Source of the DNA: Scatophagus argus
Lineage: Eukaryota; Chordata; Actinopteri; Scatophagidae
Direction of reading: 5' to 3'
Length of the DNA stretch: 64,000 nt
Assembly: GCF_020382885.2 (NCBI RefSeq)
Contig: NC_058513.1
Span: 3,983,408-4,047,407, forward strand
Shown here one piece after another: positions 47,749 to 60,790 of the stretch (positions are counted from its first letter, which is position 1; each line of letters begins with the position of its first letter). Under the pieces are notes generated by a model. The model ran no database searches and was not told the origin of the DNA. It saw only the letters and a list, made by a program, of their open reading frames with translations. The position numbers were made by a program, and so were the translations under genes.

Positions 47749-50700
47749 ATGGCGCAGCTGCGACAGAGAAGTGCGCAGGGGGCGAATGCCACTGAGATAG
47801 AGAAGAAAATTAAAAGGTAAGTGAATTAAATGTAATGTTGCTTGTGGAGCTGAAGAATGAAAGGAGAACGTGTATAGGACAGGTAATGTCAGCGTGCAGA
47901 GCAATTGTATGCTAAAACACGACCATAACGTTGCCGATACTGTAACTATACGATTAACTTAGATGTAGACTTCAGAGAGAAGGGAATACAAACATACTGG
48001 TGCTTAATTTGTGTTTTTGTTGACCATATCGTGATTATGGCTTTGAGCTGATGGTGTACCTAGCTTTTATTTACCACTTAATGTTGAACGCAACTGTAAA
48101 GAAAAAAAAAAGCACAAATAAGTAAACAGAGCTGTTAGTTAAACAAAACACGTAAATATATGATAAATAAAAGTTTATGGTATAAACAAACCAATAACTA
48201 AATAAATGCTGGTAATAAACAGACCAATCCTTCAATTTTTGTACATTTCTACACATTTACTGGCATTCATTTCTTTCCTGCTTGTCTGTGTTTTTGCATT
48301 TCTGCTTTGTTTTCTTTGTAAGAATACATACTGTTTCTTGCACTGCATAATGGGAAATTTTATATTATCAGCTCCTGGCTGATAATGGAATTCTCACTGA
48401 TAAATAGACCAAAAACATGATACCAAATCACTTTCACTAACTTCTCAAACACAGCAGCTACGCACTCTGATTTAGTAGGTGGCAGTATGCACATTTAAAG
48501 TTGCTTTATGATTCGCCAATAGAAACGAAGAAGGAGGAGGAAAGAAGGAAAATCGTGCTTTTCTCGGGCTCTTGATGTGAAACGACTGCACATGGGTAGT
48601 GCCACCACGCAGTGTCGACTAGAGCGCCAAAGATGTTGTCACTGGAGTGGACATTGTTTTTTACAGTTATAAGACAATATGGTTTGATTTTGCAATACAT
48701 ATTCAGAGAGGAGGGAGGAAGTGTATGAGTTTTAACACAATAAATCTTATTAGAGATAAGGAATATGAAATCATCCATCTTTGTTCACTACATCTTTCTT
48801 GCCATCACATGTGCAGTTCCATTATGTAAACTTTGCAAAATACAAAAAAAGTGAAATATTTAACAATCTTATTGGTAATGACCATGAGAAGCAGATAAAT
48901 TATCAGTTATCAGTTGAGAAAACAATTCAGTGCATTTCTATTTATTTCCACACTCTTTCATGTATCTCCTAACAGCTTCAGAAGTTCCCTGTGGGATTCA
49001 AGTGCCTCTTGTTTGAAGGTGTTAAGAAATAAGAATAGGAATTGTACATAAAGGCTAGTGTCCTCACCAATTCTTCATTTTAGCCAAGAGTTTCAGTCAG
49101 ATTCAGTTAATCATCTGGACCTCTTGTCTGTCTTGTTCAGAGGTAATGCGTTGCGGCAGGGATCTACGTGGAAGGGGTCCCGAGGAACTGTGGCCTTGCT
49201 GTTGGTCGCCCTGTCTGTGTGCGGGGCGGCTTTGTGGCTGTACACGACCTCTCTGGACAGCGACATCACAGAAACACTGGTCAGCCAAGGTGAGCTGGTC
49301 TCTCCTCAGCCCAGAGTCTACACCGTCCAATGCTCTGAAGACTACAAGAACTTCAAACGCTATCCAGGTGAGGCTCTGGTCCTTGCACTGCCATTCTGCT
49401 GTGTTAACATGACTGGGATGGGATAAAGCCAGACTTACTTGATAAATACCATGCTAATTAAGTTGCGCAGTCTTATTATTGGATTCTGCTCTGGTTTTCA
49501 GTAGTTTCACATGATACAAGATTACTGTTCTCTTACACGCTTTCATACAGAATCTCTGTGAATTCCTGTTATCATCATAAACACTAAAACTGGAACGTTA
49601 AAGTAGTCGTAAATATCTGGTTTGCTAAATAATTTAATTCAATCAGCATTTTGAAGACTAAATTCAAATCTTTTTCTCCTTATTCCTAAGATAGTGTGAA
49701 ACAAGTCATCCACTAGATGGCAATATAGCACAAGCCTACATGTCCACGATGTTACTGTTTCAGTTACTATAGGATTGATTGGGGGACCAGCTGAAAGAAT
49801 GTTTGCAGCTAAGTGAGTAGTGTGTGGCAGGAAATACTAGACCTGCTTGTTCAATCCAAGAGAGCATATAAACGCCTCAGCTTCCTATATACACTTGTGT
49901 TCATACCCATGTAAAGTCACTGTGGTTGGAGCAGTGACAGTTCAAGTGGAGACTGGCAGCATTGATAACATTATTTGCTGAAGTGAGGCACACTTGACTT
50001 TACAGTGAAAGATTTCATTTTAAAGAGAAGAAGTCAAATAAGGTTCTAAAACTCCTTTTCTTCTTTTCTCTTTTTAGAGGACGCCATGCAAAATAACCTT
50101 CCTCTGAGTCGCTTGTTTCTCTGACTGTTGTCTCTTGTTTCATTTTTCCTTGTGTGTTGATGCAACTCATATGCTGATTGGAACTGAGAAATGCACCGAT
50201 TTGATTGGCTGAGTAGCATCATGTGAGATGATGTGAGACATGCAGTTGCTGATGTAGGCTCTCAGTCATGTGGATCATGGTAGTTGAAGTGCTAGAAGTG
50301 ATGGCAACCAGATATCTTTAGGTTGCTGAAGATGTTTCACCTCTCATCCGAAAGGCTTCTTTAGTTCATTCAGTTCAGAACATTTCAGAAGATGTAACTT
50401 TTCAGTTTCCTAGGTCGCTAGTGCATTAAAGGCTAGAAATACTATGCCGGTTAAAATAAAAATATCTGTCAAGACTTAACATTTAATAAGGATGGCATAT
50501 ATGCCCACCCCTCATTAATGTATTTTGGTGCTGTAATTTCTGATTTTTAAGAAGGCTAAACTCTTTCTGCAGAGTAGCAGGGGTCCTCTTCAATGGAGTC
50601 CACCATGTTGTCCTGCCGTGTTTCTTCACTAGCCCAGAACAGACAACCCAAACACTGACTCCAGAGTGGCCTTATGTGTTTTACGTTTTTTTTGTGGCGA

Positions 50701-53700
50701 AAAAGGAGGAGGGTGAAATGAGGAGTATTCAGTTGCTTTCAAACTGCAACCACACTGTTAGATCCCATTAAAGCCTACAGACTGGACCTTTACTTCCTAT
50801 GATCGACTATGTGTTTCAGAGTGAGAACAGGTGAGCAGACCATGTTGTGGTGGGTGATAGATGACAGAGGCCGAGTTCCATTTGGCCAGTAAAATTGGCA
50901 TTTCATCTCAGCACAGTCCAGCATGATGGAAATACAACCAAAAATAGGGAGTGAATAATAAGCAAATGTTCCACTCAAATATGTATTATATTACTGGAAT
51001 CAAAGCATTTGTTATTCCCTAAAATGCCAAACACAATGTGTGTGTGGGGTTGGGGGGGGGGGGGGTAGCAGTCAGGGCTCAGACTTAGTACATTGTGAGC
51101 ACACTCTACCAGCTGAACTACTGAGGTGACTTTGCCAGGTCCTGTGGAAACAGTTTTGAGACAGTCTTTGGAAGAAAAGATAGCACAAATCAGAAACTTG
51201 TCTTTATTGATCATGTTGACTGATTGGACTTCAGCCTCCTTTCAGACTTATCTCCGGCCTCTGAAGAAAAGACAGTGGGAGGCTCAGAGCAGAAAATGAG
51301 CTTCGAGCAGAAAATAATAATCATCAGACGGAAGAATTCTAATGAGCAGAACTCCAGTAAACTCCTTGCCTTGCTCTTTCCCTCTCTCTTCTATGGGGTC
51401 CAGAGCCTCCAAATTAGCCTGAGAATACTGCACTAAGATAATCTGCTGTTATCTTCAAATATTCTCTCACTTGTCTTTCTCCCAGGTTGCACCCCTCAGA
51501 AGTGTGGCCGTGCAGTTACAGACAGCGTGGTGACGAGGGAGGAAGCTCAGGTCCTCAGGAGGTAAACACTGTCTCATCTCCTTCTCCTCTTCTTCCCTAC
51601 TTGTTTTTCCATTTGCTGTCTTCCATGTCTGCAGTGCAGCTGAATCATTTTAAAATGCTATCTGTCTCTGACACACAGGCTGGCTGAGAGAGGGCTGGCG
51701 TTGGCTGGGTCTGAGGGAGGAGTGAGTATCTTGCCAAATTAAATTGCTGGAGTAAATTAACAACAAGGCAGACAGAGTGGTGTTTACTTGACCAGAAGCC
51801 ATTCCTCTTTGTGTTTATCTGTTTAGTGTTCGCTTGTTTTTGTGAGTAATGATTACCTGTATTTGAGTGACATTTCAGGCAACAGTTAGTTTCCATTCAT
51901 TTCAGTACAAAAAAAGTAAAAAAATAAAAGGGCAAATCTAATGATGCAGGTGGAAACTAAAACAGATTTTTGTTCCAAGACAGCTGGCCATTGTTAGTTT
52001 TTTATTTTTGTTACCGGAAGTTGTTCTCCAACACCTCCTTACTGATGACATGCATGTTATGAATGGAGGCCGGCTCCATAGACAAAATTAACAGGACACC
52101 TGACAATGACATTGCATTCTAAATACAGTTTTGCAGCTGTAACAGCTCCCACTCTTCTGCAAAGGCTTTCCACAAGATTCTGGAGTGTTTCTGCAGGAAT
52201 TTTAGCCCGTTCATGTAGTAAAGCATTTGTTAATTCAGGCACTGATGTTGGCCTGGCTCACAGTCTCTGCTCCAGTTCATCCCAAAGGTGTTGGATGGAG
52301 CTTGTGTGAAGGTTCTGTGCAGGCCAGTCAAGTTCTTCCTCATCGAACTCAGTCAATCATGTTTTTATGAACTTTGCTTTGTGCACTGGGACACAGTCAT
52401 GCTGTTGGAAGCATAGCATTGTCCAAAATGTCTTGGTATGCTGAAGCATTAAGATTTCCCTTCACTGGAAGTAAGGGGCCTGGCTCAACCATTAGAAAAA
52501 CTGTGCCGTAAACAGGTGTGTCTGGATACTTTTGTCTATATAGTGTATATGCATTACCAACCACTAGGTGGGTTTTCCTGCTGTTTCATATGTGCTAGAA
52601 ACGACTGACTCACATGCCAATCAGCTTTTGGTGCCGACATCACCATACAGCTAAGAGTTTCTGGACTAAACTTGCACTGAACTTTGGCTCTGCATGATGT
52701 TTGTCGATATACTTACTGTCTACTGTGAGTGCCACTGTGTGCACTGGACCCCTGTACCATGGCTGTTCAGCATGAATGCATTAACCTTGACAGCCCTAGA
52801 TAGGACAGATGCATACAGTATGCTCTGACTTTACTCAGACTTCCTGCAGCAATGGGCCTCTCTTGACACTAGGAGGCAGCCTGGCACAATAAGCAGAGCT
52901 CCAGCTTGATGAGCTGCTCTGTCAGATAAAACATGCAGTCATATTCCTGTCCAGAGATGTCTGGATGTCCCTGGCATGCCCTACTCCCTGCTCTCTGTCC
53001 CCAGCAGGCCTGGGCCTCAGCCAATGAAGGAACTGTTTATGGAGTGTTAAAACACTTAAATGAAGGGAGGGGAAGCAACAAGAGGACTTCTGAGAAAATG
53101 ACTTTTTTCTGGCTTGTGAAAAACAGAGGAGTGTCCCAATGGAGTTGACAAGCAATAACAAGTAAAAGGCAGAGTGAGAACTCTACGAAAAGGCCACAGA
53201 GGGAGTAATGTAAAACCTTGGGACACTGACTGTGTTATGCACAAACATCTACAGCTACTCATTTGTCATTTGCACTAATTCCTGTTTTTCCTCTGACCCC
53301 TGCAGGCTTCCATACTGGACCTGCACTCTGGAGCACTGTCAATGGGAAAACAATTTGTCAACATCTACAGGTGGGAAAGTACACCATGTTTTTATTTGTT
53401 CTTCCCTGTGTCTACACTGTTTTTGTGCCTGCAGAAATGACATCCTGCATAATATGTAAAATTTGCAGTTAGTTTTGAGTTAGTCATCAATCTTACTGAT
53501 GCTGGTCCTTGCGAGCTGTCTTCTCCAGGTCTAGTGACCCATATGGCACTCATTCATCACTGCCAGCAGAACCCTGTTTTATTTGAATCATCTGCCCCTC
53601 TCTTATACCTTCTCCCCGTCATTCCTTTCTCCCTTAGCTTCCTCCCATCTCTCTCACGTCCTGCTGGGCAGGTGACTGACACTGGATCCTTAGGGACAAT

Positions 53701-56700
53701 CCAGCAGATTTTAATCAGGATGTGATGACGATACTGCTCCTATCCTTCACCTCCCCATTGGGGACTTCCATATGTGAAGCAGTCAGTTTACTATCTGCTG
53801 TTTTAGGATGGCTGGGTGACACACCCGTTTGTGTGATGGTGCACTGTGCTGTGCTGCGAAGTTCTAATTTTGCTAACAGATCCCGTCTCGTCTGTTCTCT
53901 TTTCCCCCCTCTGCTGTGTCTGTGAATGTGTTTGTGTCTGCTCATGTGTCTCTGATTGGCTTTGTCCTGAACTGCTTGTCTGTGATTGTGTGGCGTGATT
54001 TGACTGCAGGTATTTTGGGGATCAGATTGCGAGTGTGTTCACAAAAGAGGATTTCCAGCTTTACAGGTGACTGAGGGACCTTAATTAACAATCAGCCATG
54101 CATTTATTACACACTGTTAGAGTTTTGCTACATGATGTGATCCCTGATATTTTTTAATACACTCAAATGACAACACCTTGTACACAATAATGACAAACAT
54201 CATCATTTTTTATAGTGCCTTTGAAAACATTTTCTATATATTTGAAAAGGTACTGAATGATCAAAATGAAATTATGTTGTTAGTCTGCAAAATGGTTGCA
54301 TGGATTTCTGTGCACACTTTTGCAATTGAATATAGCAAAAACACAATGAGCAGTTAAATGATAAGATATTGAATATTGTCACAAACTATTTGCTGCTAGC
54401 AGTTGAAGTCTTAATATGGTTGTATCCATTATCAGCCCTCATAAACCCTTAGCTGCTCAACTGCAGTTGACACATCCTCTTGACAAGTCTTACCCAAAGT
54501 TGCCCACTGTGTCATGGTCCCAAATCATACTTCTCTGAGTAATTAATGCAGATCTATTTTCCACCGTTAGAGATGTACGGGGGCGAATCCAGGCAGTTAT
54601 TGCTGAGACGTTTGGTTTGGACCCGACTCTAATGTACCTCACCAAGCCCACCTTCTTCTCCAGAATCAACAGCACAGCAGCCAAGACCCAGCATGATGAG
54701 TACTGGCACCCACACATAGATAAGGTAACATCTCAAAAAAACAGAACTGTGAATTCTTCTGCCATCGATAACTTGTAAAGAAGCACCTGTTTTTGATATT
54801 GGGTTGTTGTGACTTTATCAAGCAGATAATGTGCTGTCTAGATGGGACCCAGAGTCCAAGATTTAGAGATGGTACCGGGTGCGATGCAAAAAGTCTGGAA
54901 TGGTGCATTGCTAATGGTAGTGGTTAAAAAGTCATTTGCTCCCATGAAATGGGCTGATGGGAATCATCTTGATCTCTGGTTGAACCTGAAAGTTATGTTC
55001 TCAATTTATCAGCCAATCTACTCTTCAGCTCTCCTGTATAGAGGTTTGGGCAGGGACTGAAAGAATTCCATTTCACATACAAGCTGCTGAAATGAGTCTC
55101 CACAGGGCGGCTGGGTTCACCCTCATATAGGGTAAATGTTGCTTGTGCACTGTAATGGAGTAGTGGCTCTTTCCAGATTTCAATCAAAGACCACTGTTGC
55201 TATCCAAGAAAGGGAGATGCTCAGCAAAGTTCCTTCACTTTTAAGGGACATGAAAAACTTTGAAGTGGTTGGGTTTGACTTGATTGAAACACGCTTGCCC
55301 ACCCTTCGAGAGATGCATCAAGAGAATAAGCACCAAACTGATACTTTAGATGAGGCAGTTTTGGGTATGAAAATCCTAGTGGACTGGTTGCTCAGCAGAT
55401 ATTTTGACATGTCATAGCAGGAAACTCATGTGTATTAATGACTGATGCATTCCATTAGAGGAGATAGCGCTGTTGTGTGTTCTGGTTCATTGTCATGTTA
55501 CTGGGACACTAAATGATGCTGAACCATTGTTAAGTTATGACGTTCGCTTCTGTTATTCTTTCTTTGGCGAAATGTTTGCTGTGCACACAGTCCATTACAG
55601 TGGGAGAAGCTATGGGCAAATCACTATAGGTAGGTAATAGTCTCCTGATGGCTCCATGGATTTTGTGTCCCTATTGATTCAAGAGACTTGGCTGCAGCAA
55701 CTTCATCAAGCTATTCTAGGTTGACAGAAAAAGGATGAAGACCTCTTGGTCGAAAGGTGATTGGGGTGGTTTGGTTAGTTGATCAAGATGCCTTCCTGTG
55801 GAAGTTTTCCAGACATGTCCAGCTAGGAGGTCTGTGAAAGACCCCAATTTGTTAGAGGAAAGACATTTCTCAACCTGCCTGGGAACACCTGGGATTGTGT
55901 AGAGGAGGGCTGCAGGAGCATATGACTTTGCAGCAGTGAATTAGCATTGAACAGCAGCCCACTCTGCTCACCCCTTTCAAAAATCTGGGGATGTGATCAT
56001 GAGGCCAAAGGCACATGAAAGCACAATCACAGCGTAAAATGTCATCTTCAAAATGAAAGATGTTTTGCCTTAATACTGATCTTTAGGAAATGGGAAATGC
56101 AGTCAGTTGATCTGTATTCAGAAAATCTCCTTTGGTTCCTTTTGCTTTACTTTACCCAGTAGTTTAGACATTAAGCTGCTGCAAGTTTTACCACTTGCTG
56201 AACCAAGAAATAGTTATTCCTAAATAATTTCTTAAAACAAGTGGTACATTCCTTCAAGGGAGCTTCTCAGTTTCCTGTAACCCATGCCTCTCTTTGGTGA
56301 CAGTGCATATAAACTAATCATTCATTATAAATATTAATGGAGTGCAGCTTTTTTCCTCAGATGCTTTAATCTTTCTCTTTATACTTTGTTCATCATCATG
56401 AGATCTTAGAGTTGCTCTGGGATTGAAAGAAGACCTTGAGGCAAGTTTTAAATGAATGCGGTATCTGCCTAGAAACAGTTTGAGTGGTTTACAACTAATG
56501 TGGTTTAAAAAACGTTTGAAAAACATAGTGGGTAACTCCTGTAATGTAAGAGGTTCTTCATATTGTGAGCATATTTGATGTTCTTATTGTTTTACTGTAA
56601 AACTCATTACAGTTCAGTGTAACACAGTTAACACCCCTAAATTATGTTTTTGGAAAGATTTTTATACTCTAGGCCTGCAGGCATCATTTATTGCTCACAA

Positions 56701-59324
56701 AACTGTTGAAGCATCTGTGTCAATATTGATGTTTTTTTCTCTTGCTAAAACAGTACATATTTACTTTACTTGTGGCATTTCCTGGAACATAGCATGTTTG
56801 CTGTTGCCTCCATATTGGTGTTGTTGCCTCACCATCTCCCGCTGCCCCTCGACAGCTGGAAACATGTAATCTGAAAGGACACACTTCTCTTCCCCATCTG
56901 TCTCCACCGCTATTTTGAGGCTAATTTGCTAACCCAGCCCTCATTTAAATGTAAATGGCCCCTGATGTCTTGGTGGTGCGTTTTCTCCTCATCGATAATA
57001 TATGCTGATATGGTGTCATAGCAAAACTTATAACGTGGCAGCACAGAAAGTGTTTTATCTCAGGCAGGGATAAACTTGCTTTCATAAAGAAACTGAATTA
57101 TATGTGCGGGTTCAAATGTAGTATTCTTATTCACGACCTTGGCTTGTCTTACTGTGGAAATAAAGATGTAAACCAGCTTCTTCATACAGTCATCAGCCTT
57201 GTAAAATTACCACCAAATCTGGTTGATTTGGAACTTGAAACTAGAGAGCTTCAATCAATTTGAAAACACACTGAAAGGTACATTACGCCATATCAAAAAA
57301 AAAATTTGGTTTTATATGCTCACATCTTGAGATATTCCCCTTAAATTTCTTCCACCAAATCTGTAGATCAGATAAAACTAGAACTATCTGCATAGCTAGT
57401 AGCTCTGAGAAAACTGTGCATATTTTTGGTGTACCATGCATTTACAGTCACAATAGCTAGTATTCTTCCTCAATTCTTGGGAGTATATTTTAGTGTAAGC
57501 TCTGGTAAACCCACTGAATGCTACCTGCCAAGCACCAAACAGTAGACAGACAAAGCTGGGTAATTGTCTAGTGCAAACAAAGTGGAGCATTAAACAGCAC
57601 TAAACAGAGCTAAAAAAGAAAGTGATAACTGGACTAAATGTTGTCCAAACACACAACTCCAAAAAACTGGTAAAGTTGCTCTGTATTTGCCAAATGTGCT
57701 GAATGTATTTATTCCTGTTTGCCACAAGCATAATAAATGTTTTAGTCATTAAAGTCTGCCTTTCTTTGCTTAAAAAAAGAATTCTTCTGCAATTATTACA
57801 GCAAATAGAGCAATGCAATAGAGGAAGTAAAAAGTAGCAATAACGGTTTAGCCTGCTATGTACTGCTCCTGTTTTGTTGCATTGTTGCCCTCTGCTGGAC
57901 TGGACCAGTAAAGCTCTCGTAATAGCTATTATTGTTCTAATGGCTAATAGTAATTGTTTGTCCTACAGTGCTACTATGCTGTGCAGCTCGCCTTACGTTT
58001 CTCTTATCCCTCTTTTCTTTATGGTTGCATTGAGTATTTAATATGATTACAACAAATGATATACAACCAAGAGCAACTCAGTTATCAGCAAAATGGCAGT
58101 TACAGGAAGATGAGGTGTTTAAGCAGGTAGAGATGCAGCTTTCCAGACAGATCCAGGCTTGTAATTTGTGTTAATTGGGTGTTGTGTAACATCCTTGTAA
58201 AATTATAAAACTCTGTCTTAAACACTTTTGAGTGGTCTCTGAACCTGGGTGGTTTCAAGTGGTTTCAACAATTCATGAAACTCTCTGCAGATCACTGCTC
58301 ACTGTTTTTCTGTCTTGTAGGTAAGATCAAGTGAAGGCTGTCTCTGTCTAAATTAGCGTTTGAGTCTTTGAAAAGACACCATCTCTTGTTCCTTGTCAAC
58401 TCACTCTTTGATGTTTCATTAAGGCTACCCTTTGGGTGAGCTCAGTGGGCTCTCTTGGACCTGTGGCTCTCTTATTAGTGCTGTTGTAACAGCATAAACA
58501 GCCCACAGTATGGTTTATTTTCCAACAAATGAAGACAACCCCCCCCCCCCCCCCCCCCCCCACCAAGAAAAAAAAACTTGTGTATTTAATCAGGCAATCA
58601 AAGACCTTATGAGGAGAACAGTTCAGGTGAGGAATCAACAGCAAGTGCTCCCATGATGGAGGGAAAGACCAAACTTTACTCTGTCCAACAGGGTAAGGGG
58701 TTACTTTTTCAGACTAAAAACCTCGTTCAAAAGTCTCAAAAGACCACCTGTTTTTAGCTTTGGTGATGAACATATTAAAGGTTCAATAATTAGAATCCAG
58801 TAATATACATTTTTCTGAAATAGGCCATTCTGCACAATGAGTACTTTTGCTTTTACTATATTTAATACATTTTCATTCTAATATTTTTGTCATTTTATTT
58901 AGGTAATGTTTGCAATGCAACCCTTTTCCTTTAACAGGGTATTTCTACACTGTATTGTTTGCAAAACTCAGACAAAGAGAAAAAACTAAACAAAACACAT
59001 GGTGTGTTTTTAGTTTTATTTATTGCTCAAAACATGATGTTGTTTTAATTGTATTTTAACCTTTAAACGCACAAAGGCTTCATTTGCATATTAAAATCGG
59101 TAACATTTTCTCCCGGGGAGAACGCCACTCACATGGCTGTACACTCCTAGTTTTATTGTCAGTGTTTAAACACAGGTTTCTTCCTGTCTGACTCTGTTAG
59201 GTAACTTATGGCTCTTTTGACTACACCTCACTCCTCTATCTCTCTGACTACGGCTCCGACTTTACTGGGGGAAGATTTGTCTTCATGGACCAAAATGGCA
59301 ACCGGACGGTGGAACCACGGGCAG
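47749..59324 (+). CDS. ogfod3: 2-oxoglutarate and iron-dependent oxygenase domain protein 3 (3' end beyond window)
   Basis: Exons found: 47749-47816, 49141-49367, 51486-51561, 51679-51721, 53306-53370, 54010-54066, 54571-54724, 59201-59324; 271 codons, all in phase. Human OGFOD3 is about 319 aa; the last about 44 residues (VSFFTSGSENLHR region) are not in this window. Exon 2 carries a transmembrane helix (GTVALLLVALSVCGAALWLY), so it is a type II membrane protein. Downstream blocks are CTPQKCGRAVTD, GGASILDLHSGALSMGKQFVNIYR, YFGDQI, TKPTFFSRINSTAAKT and the HEYW-like DEYWHPHID, whose H-x-D supplies two iron ligands. The distal His lies in the missing exon. Substrate is unknown. The introns are large and rich in transposon fossils. 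Confidence 0.93.
48460..48550. repeat. Short interspersed repeat fragment
   Basis: TTTAGTAGGTGGCAGTATGCAC followed by GATTCGCCAATAGAAACGAAG and GAAGGAGGAGG resembles a common fish repeat (GGTGGCGGTATGCACC...GCCAATAAAAG...GAAGAAG). It lies in ogfod3 intron 1. Confidence 0.5.
50255..50400. repeat. Interspersed repeat, same family as 29450-29575
   Basis: GTAGGCTCTCAGTCATGTGGATC and GAAGATGTTTCACCTCTCATCC with CCGAAAGGCTTCTTTAGTTC match a repeated fish element whose second copy lies near 29450-29575. Intronic, non-coding. Confidence 0.55.
52070..52555 (-). mobile_element. Deleted Tc1/mariner-like transposon copy A
   Basis: Ends CATAGACAAAATTAACAGG and, inverted, TACACTATATAGACAAAAGT form imperfect terminal inverted repeats. 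On the minus strand 52242-52057 translates to a Tc1 transposase C-terminal piece (PELTNALLHERAKIPAETLQNLVESL). Most of the transposase is missing, so it is a non-autonomous internal-deletion derivative. It lies in ogfod3 intron 4. Confidence 0.8.
54842..55131 (+). mobile_element. Degraded LINE fragment, left part
   Basis: Contains GTATAGAGGTTTGGGCAGGGACTGAAAGAATTCC and GCTGCTGAAATGAGTCTCCACAGG split across lines, a known fish LINE 3'-region signature. It is old and diverged. The family's next expected block reappears only at about 55735. Confidence 0.5.
55136..55417 (+). other. Unassigned 93-codon open frame inside ogfod3 intron 7
   Basis: An open frame with hydrophilic, helix-prone sequence (EREMLSKVPSLLRDMKNFEV, then LREMHQENKHQTDTLDEAVL) interrupts the LINE fragment. 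I do not recognise it. It has the right strand to be an ogfod3 exon but no matching region in OGFOD3 and no clear acceptor. It may be part of an inserted repeat or a processed-gene fragment. Confidence 0.25.
55735..55925 (+). mobile_element. Degraded LINE fragment, right part
   Basis: GATTGGGGTGGTTTGGTTAG, TGATCAAGATGCCTTCCTG, and CAACCTGCCTGGGAACACC correspond to the continuation of the LINE whose left part is at 54842-55131. About 600 bp of unrelated sequence separates the two parts. Confidence 0.5.
58540..58562. repeat. Poly-C run
   Basis: More than 20 C in a row in ogfod3 intron 7. Such runs are prone to sequencing length error. A shorter G run is at about 51053-51064. Confidence 0.9.
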
Positions 59325-59629
59325 GTAACTACCAGCAAGTAAAGACTAACTCTGCTTGACGTTGTGCCTCTTGCTACTTCATTTTCAAACACGCTGATCC
59401 TCGATCTGTAAGGCATATTATTGTAAATCCAGGCTATCAGAAGTAATACCCCGTAATTCCTGGCTTTGTCTAAACAGGCCTATTAATCCACACTTGAAGT
59501 AAGTGATGCAAGATAGATGAAGGATTTCATTATCACAGCCATGCTTAAAATTAGAATTGGTGTACTTGGTGGCATTAGGGAATCTGGAGGTGGTTTTAGC
59601 ACTCTGAAATGTGAAGCAAAGTGGGTGTA

Positions 59630-59639
59630 NNNNNNNNNN
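59630..59639. other. Assembly gap (10 N)
   Basis: Ten Ns flanked on both sides by GTGTA. The identical flanks suggest an overlap or short tandem repeat that was not closed. Confidence 0.95.
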
Positions 59640-60517
59640 GTGTAATCCTGTGTAAGTGGGTAATCAGCAGCACAGACTGCTGCACAGTGAAGGTGCAGGG
59701 GATTAGGCATTACCTCCCTTATAGTGCAAGACCCAGAGGGTTAGACATAACAACATGTTGATCTCGTATGAAATACAGTGGTCTGTGTCTGTTAATACAG
59801 TCTATATAGATGTGTGTGTGTGTGTGGAACATAAAAAAATATGGGTAAAGCATTGAATAAATTGGCACTATATTTAAACTTGTCTTTGCTAAAAAGCACA
59901 GGGCAAAATAACCCATAAATTTCCTGGAGCACCATGGGACCTCAGAAGCAAATGTGAGGCATTTCAGAACAGGGGAATTGGATCAGTTCTCTGGGGAGCA
60001 TGTGGAAAATCAGCTTTCTGAGCTGGTCACTTTAAAGGAATGTGCCAGTATGAGTTTACTGACTTGTTTCAGACAACCATTGAATTGAATGATGAGTTTT
60101 CTGCCCTTTTGCTCTACATTTGCTTTGCTGTCGTGACTTCTTTTCAGCTTTTTAAACTTTTCAACTTCTTTTCCTCCCAAGGTAAACACAGCATGCACAC
60201 TCACCTATGCAATATTTCAGAGCTTAAAAAACAGCACTGAAAGGTCATGAAAGAATCTGGTTTACTTAGGGAAAGTCAAAGAAAGTGGTGGAATCTTACA
60301 TTTGGGCCAAGATGAGAACCTTTTTGTGTTAGTCAGGCCAGTGTTGCTAATATAATGTAGACTGAGATCATAAATGTGTCTCATAACATAATGTCTGTAC
60401 AACACCCTCAAAAAGAAACACAAAAAACAGGAGACAAGGAGGAGACAAAAGCAGCAATCATCAAATCACAATATGGAGTAAATGAATTACAGTATCAAGT
60501 TAATGAAGTGCATAATA

Positions 60518-60790
60518 TGTACACTATAGACAAAAGTATCTTTATGGGGCTGTTTTTCAGGGGTTGTTCTCAGCCCCTTACTTCCGGTGAAGGGAAATCT
60601 TAATGCTTCGGCATACCAAGACGAATGCTATGCTTCCAACTTTGTGGCAGCAGTTTGGGGAAGATCCTTTTCTATTCCAGCATGACTGTGCACCAGTGCA
60701 CAAAGCAAAGTCCATAAAGACATGGTTGGATGAGTTTGGTGTGGGACATTGTGAGCCCCTCACCCATTGTCCATCATCAAGTGCCCTCTA
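60518..60790 (+). mobile_element. Deleted Tc1/mariner-like transposon copy B
   Basis: Left end TACACTATAGACAAAAGTATC matches the inverted repeat of copy A. The body (CCCCTTACTTCCGGTGAAGG, CTTCGGCATACCAAGAC) aligns to copy A in the opposite orientation. 60680-60760 translates to a Tc1 transposase catalytic-region piece (FQHDCAPVHKAKSIKTWLDEFG). It keeps about 30 bp that copy A lacks (TTTGTGGCAGCAGTTTGGGG) and has lost its right part. Confidence 0.8.
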
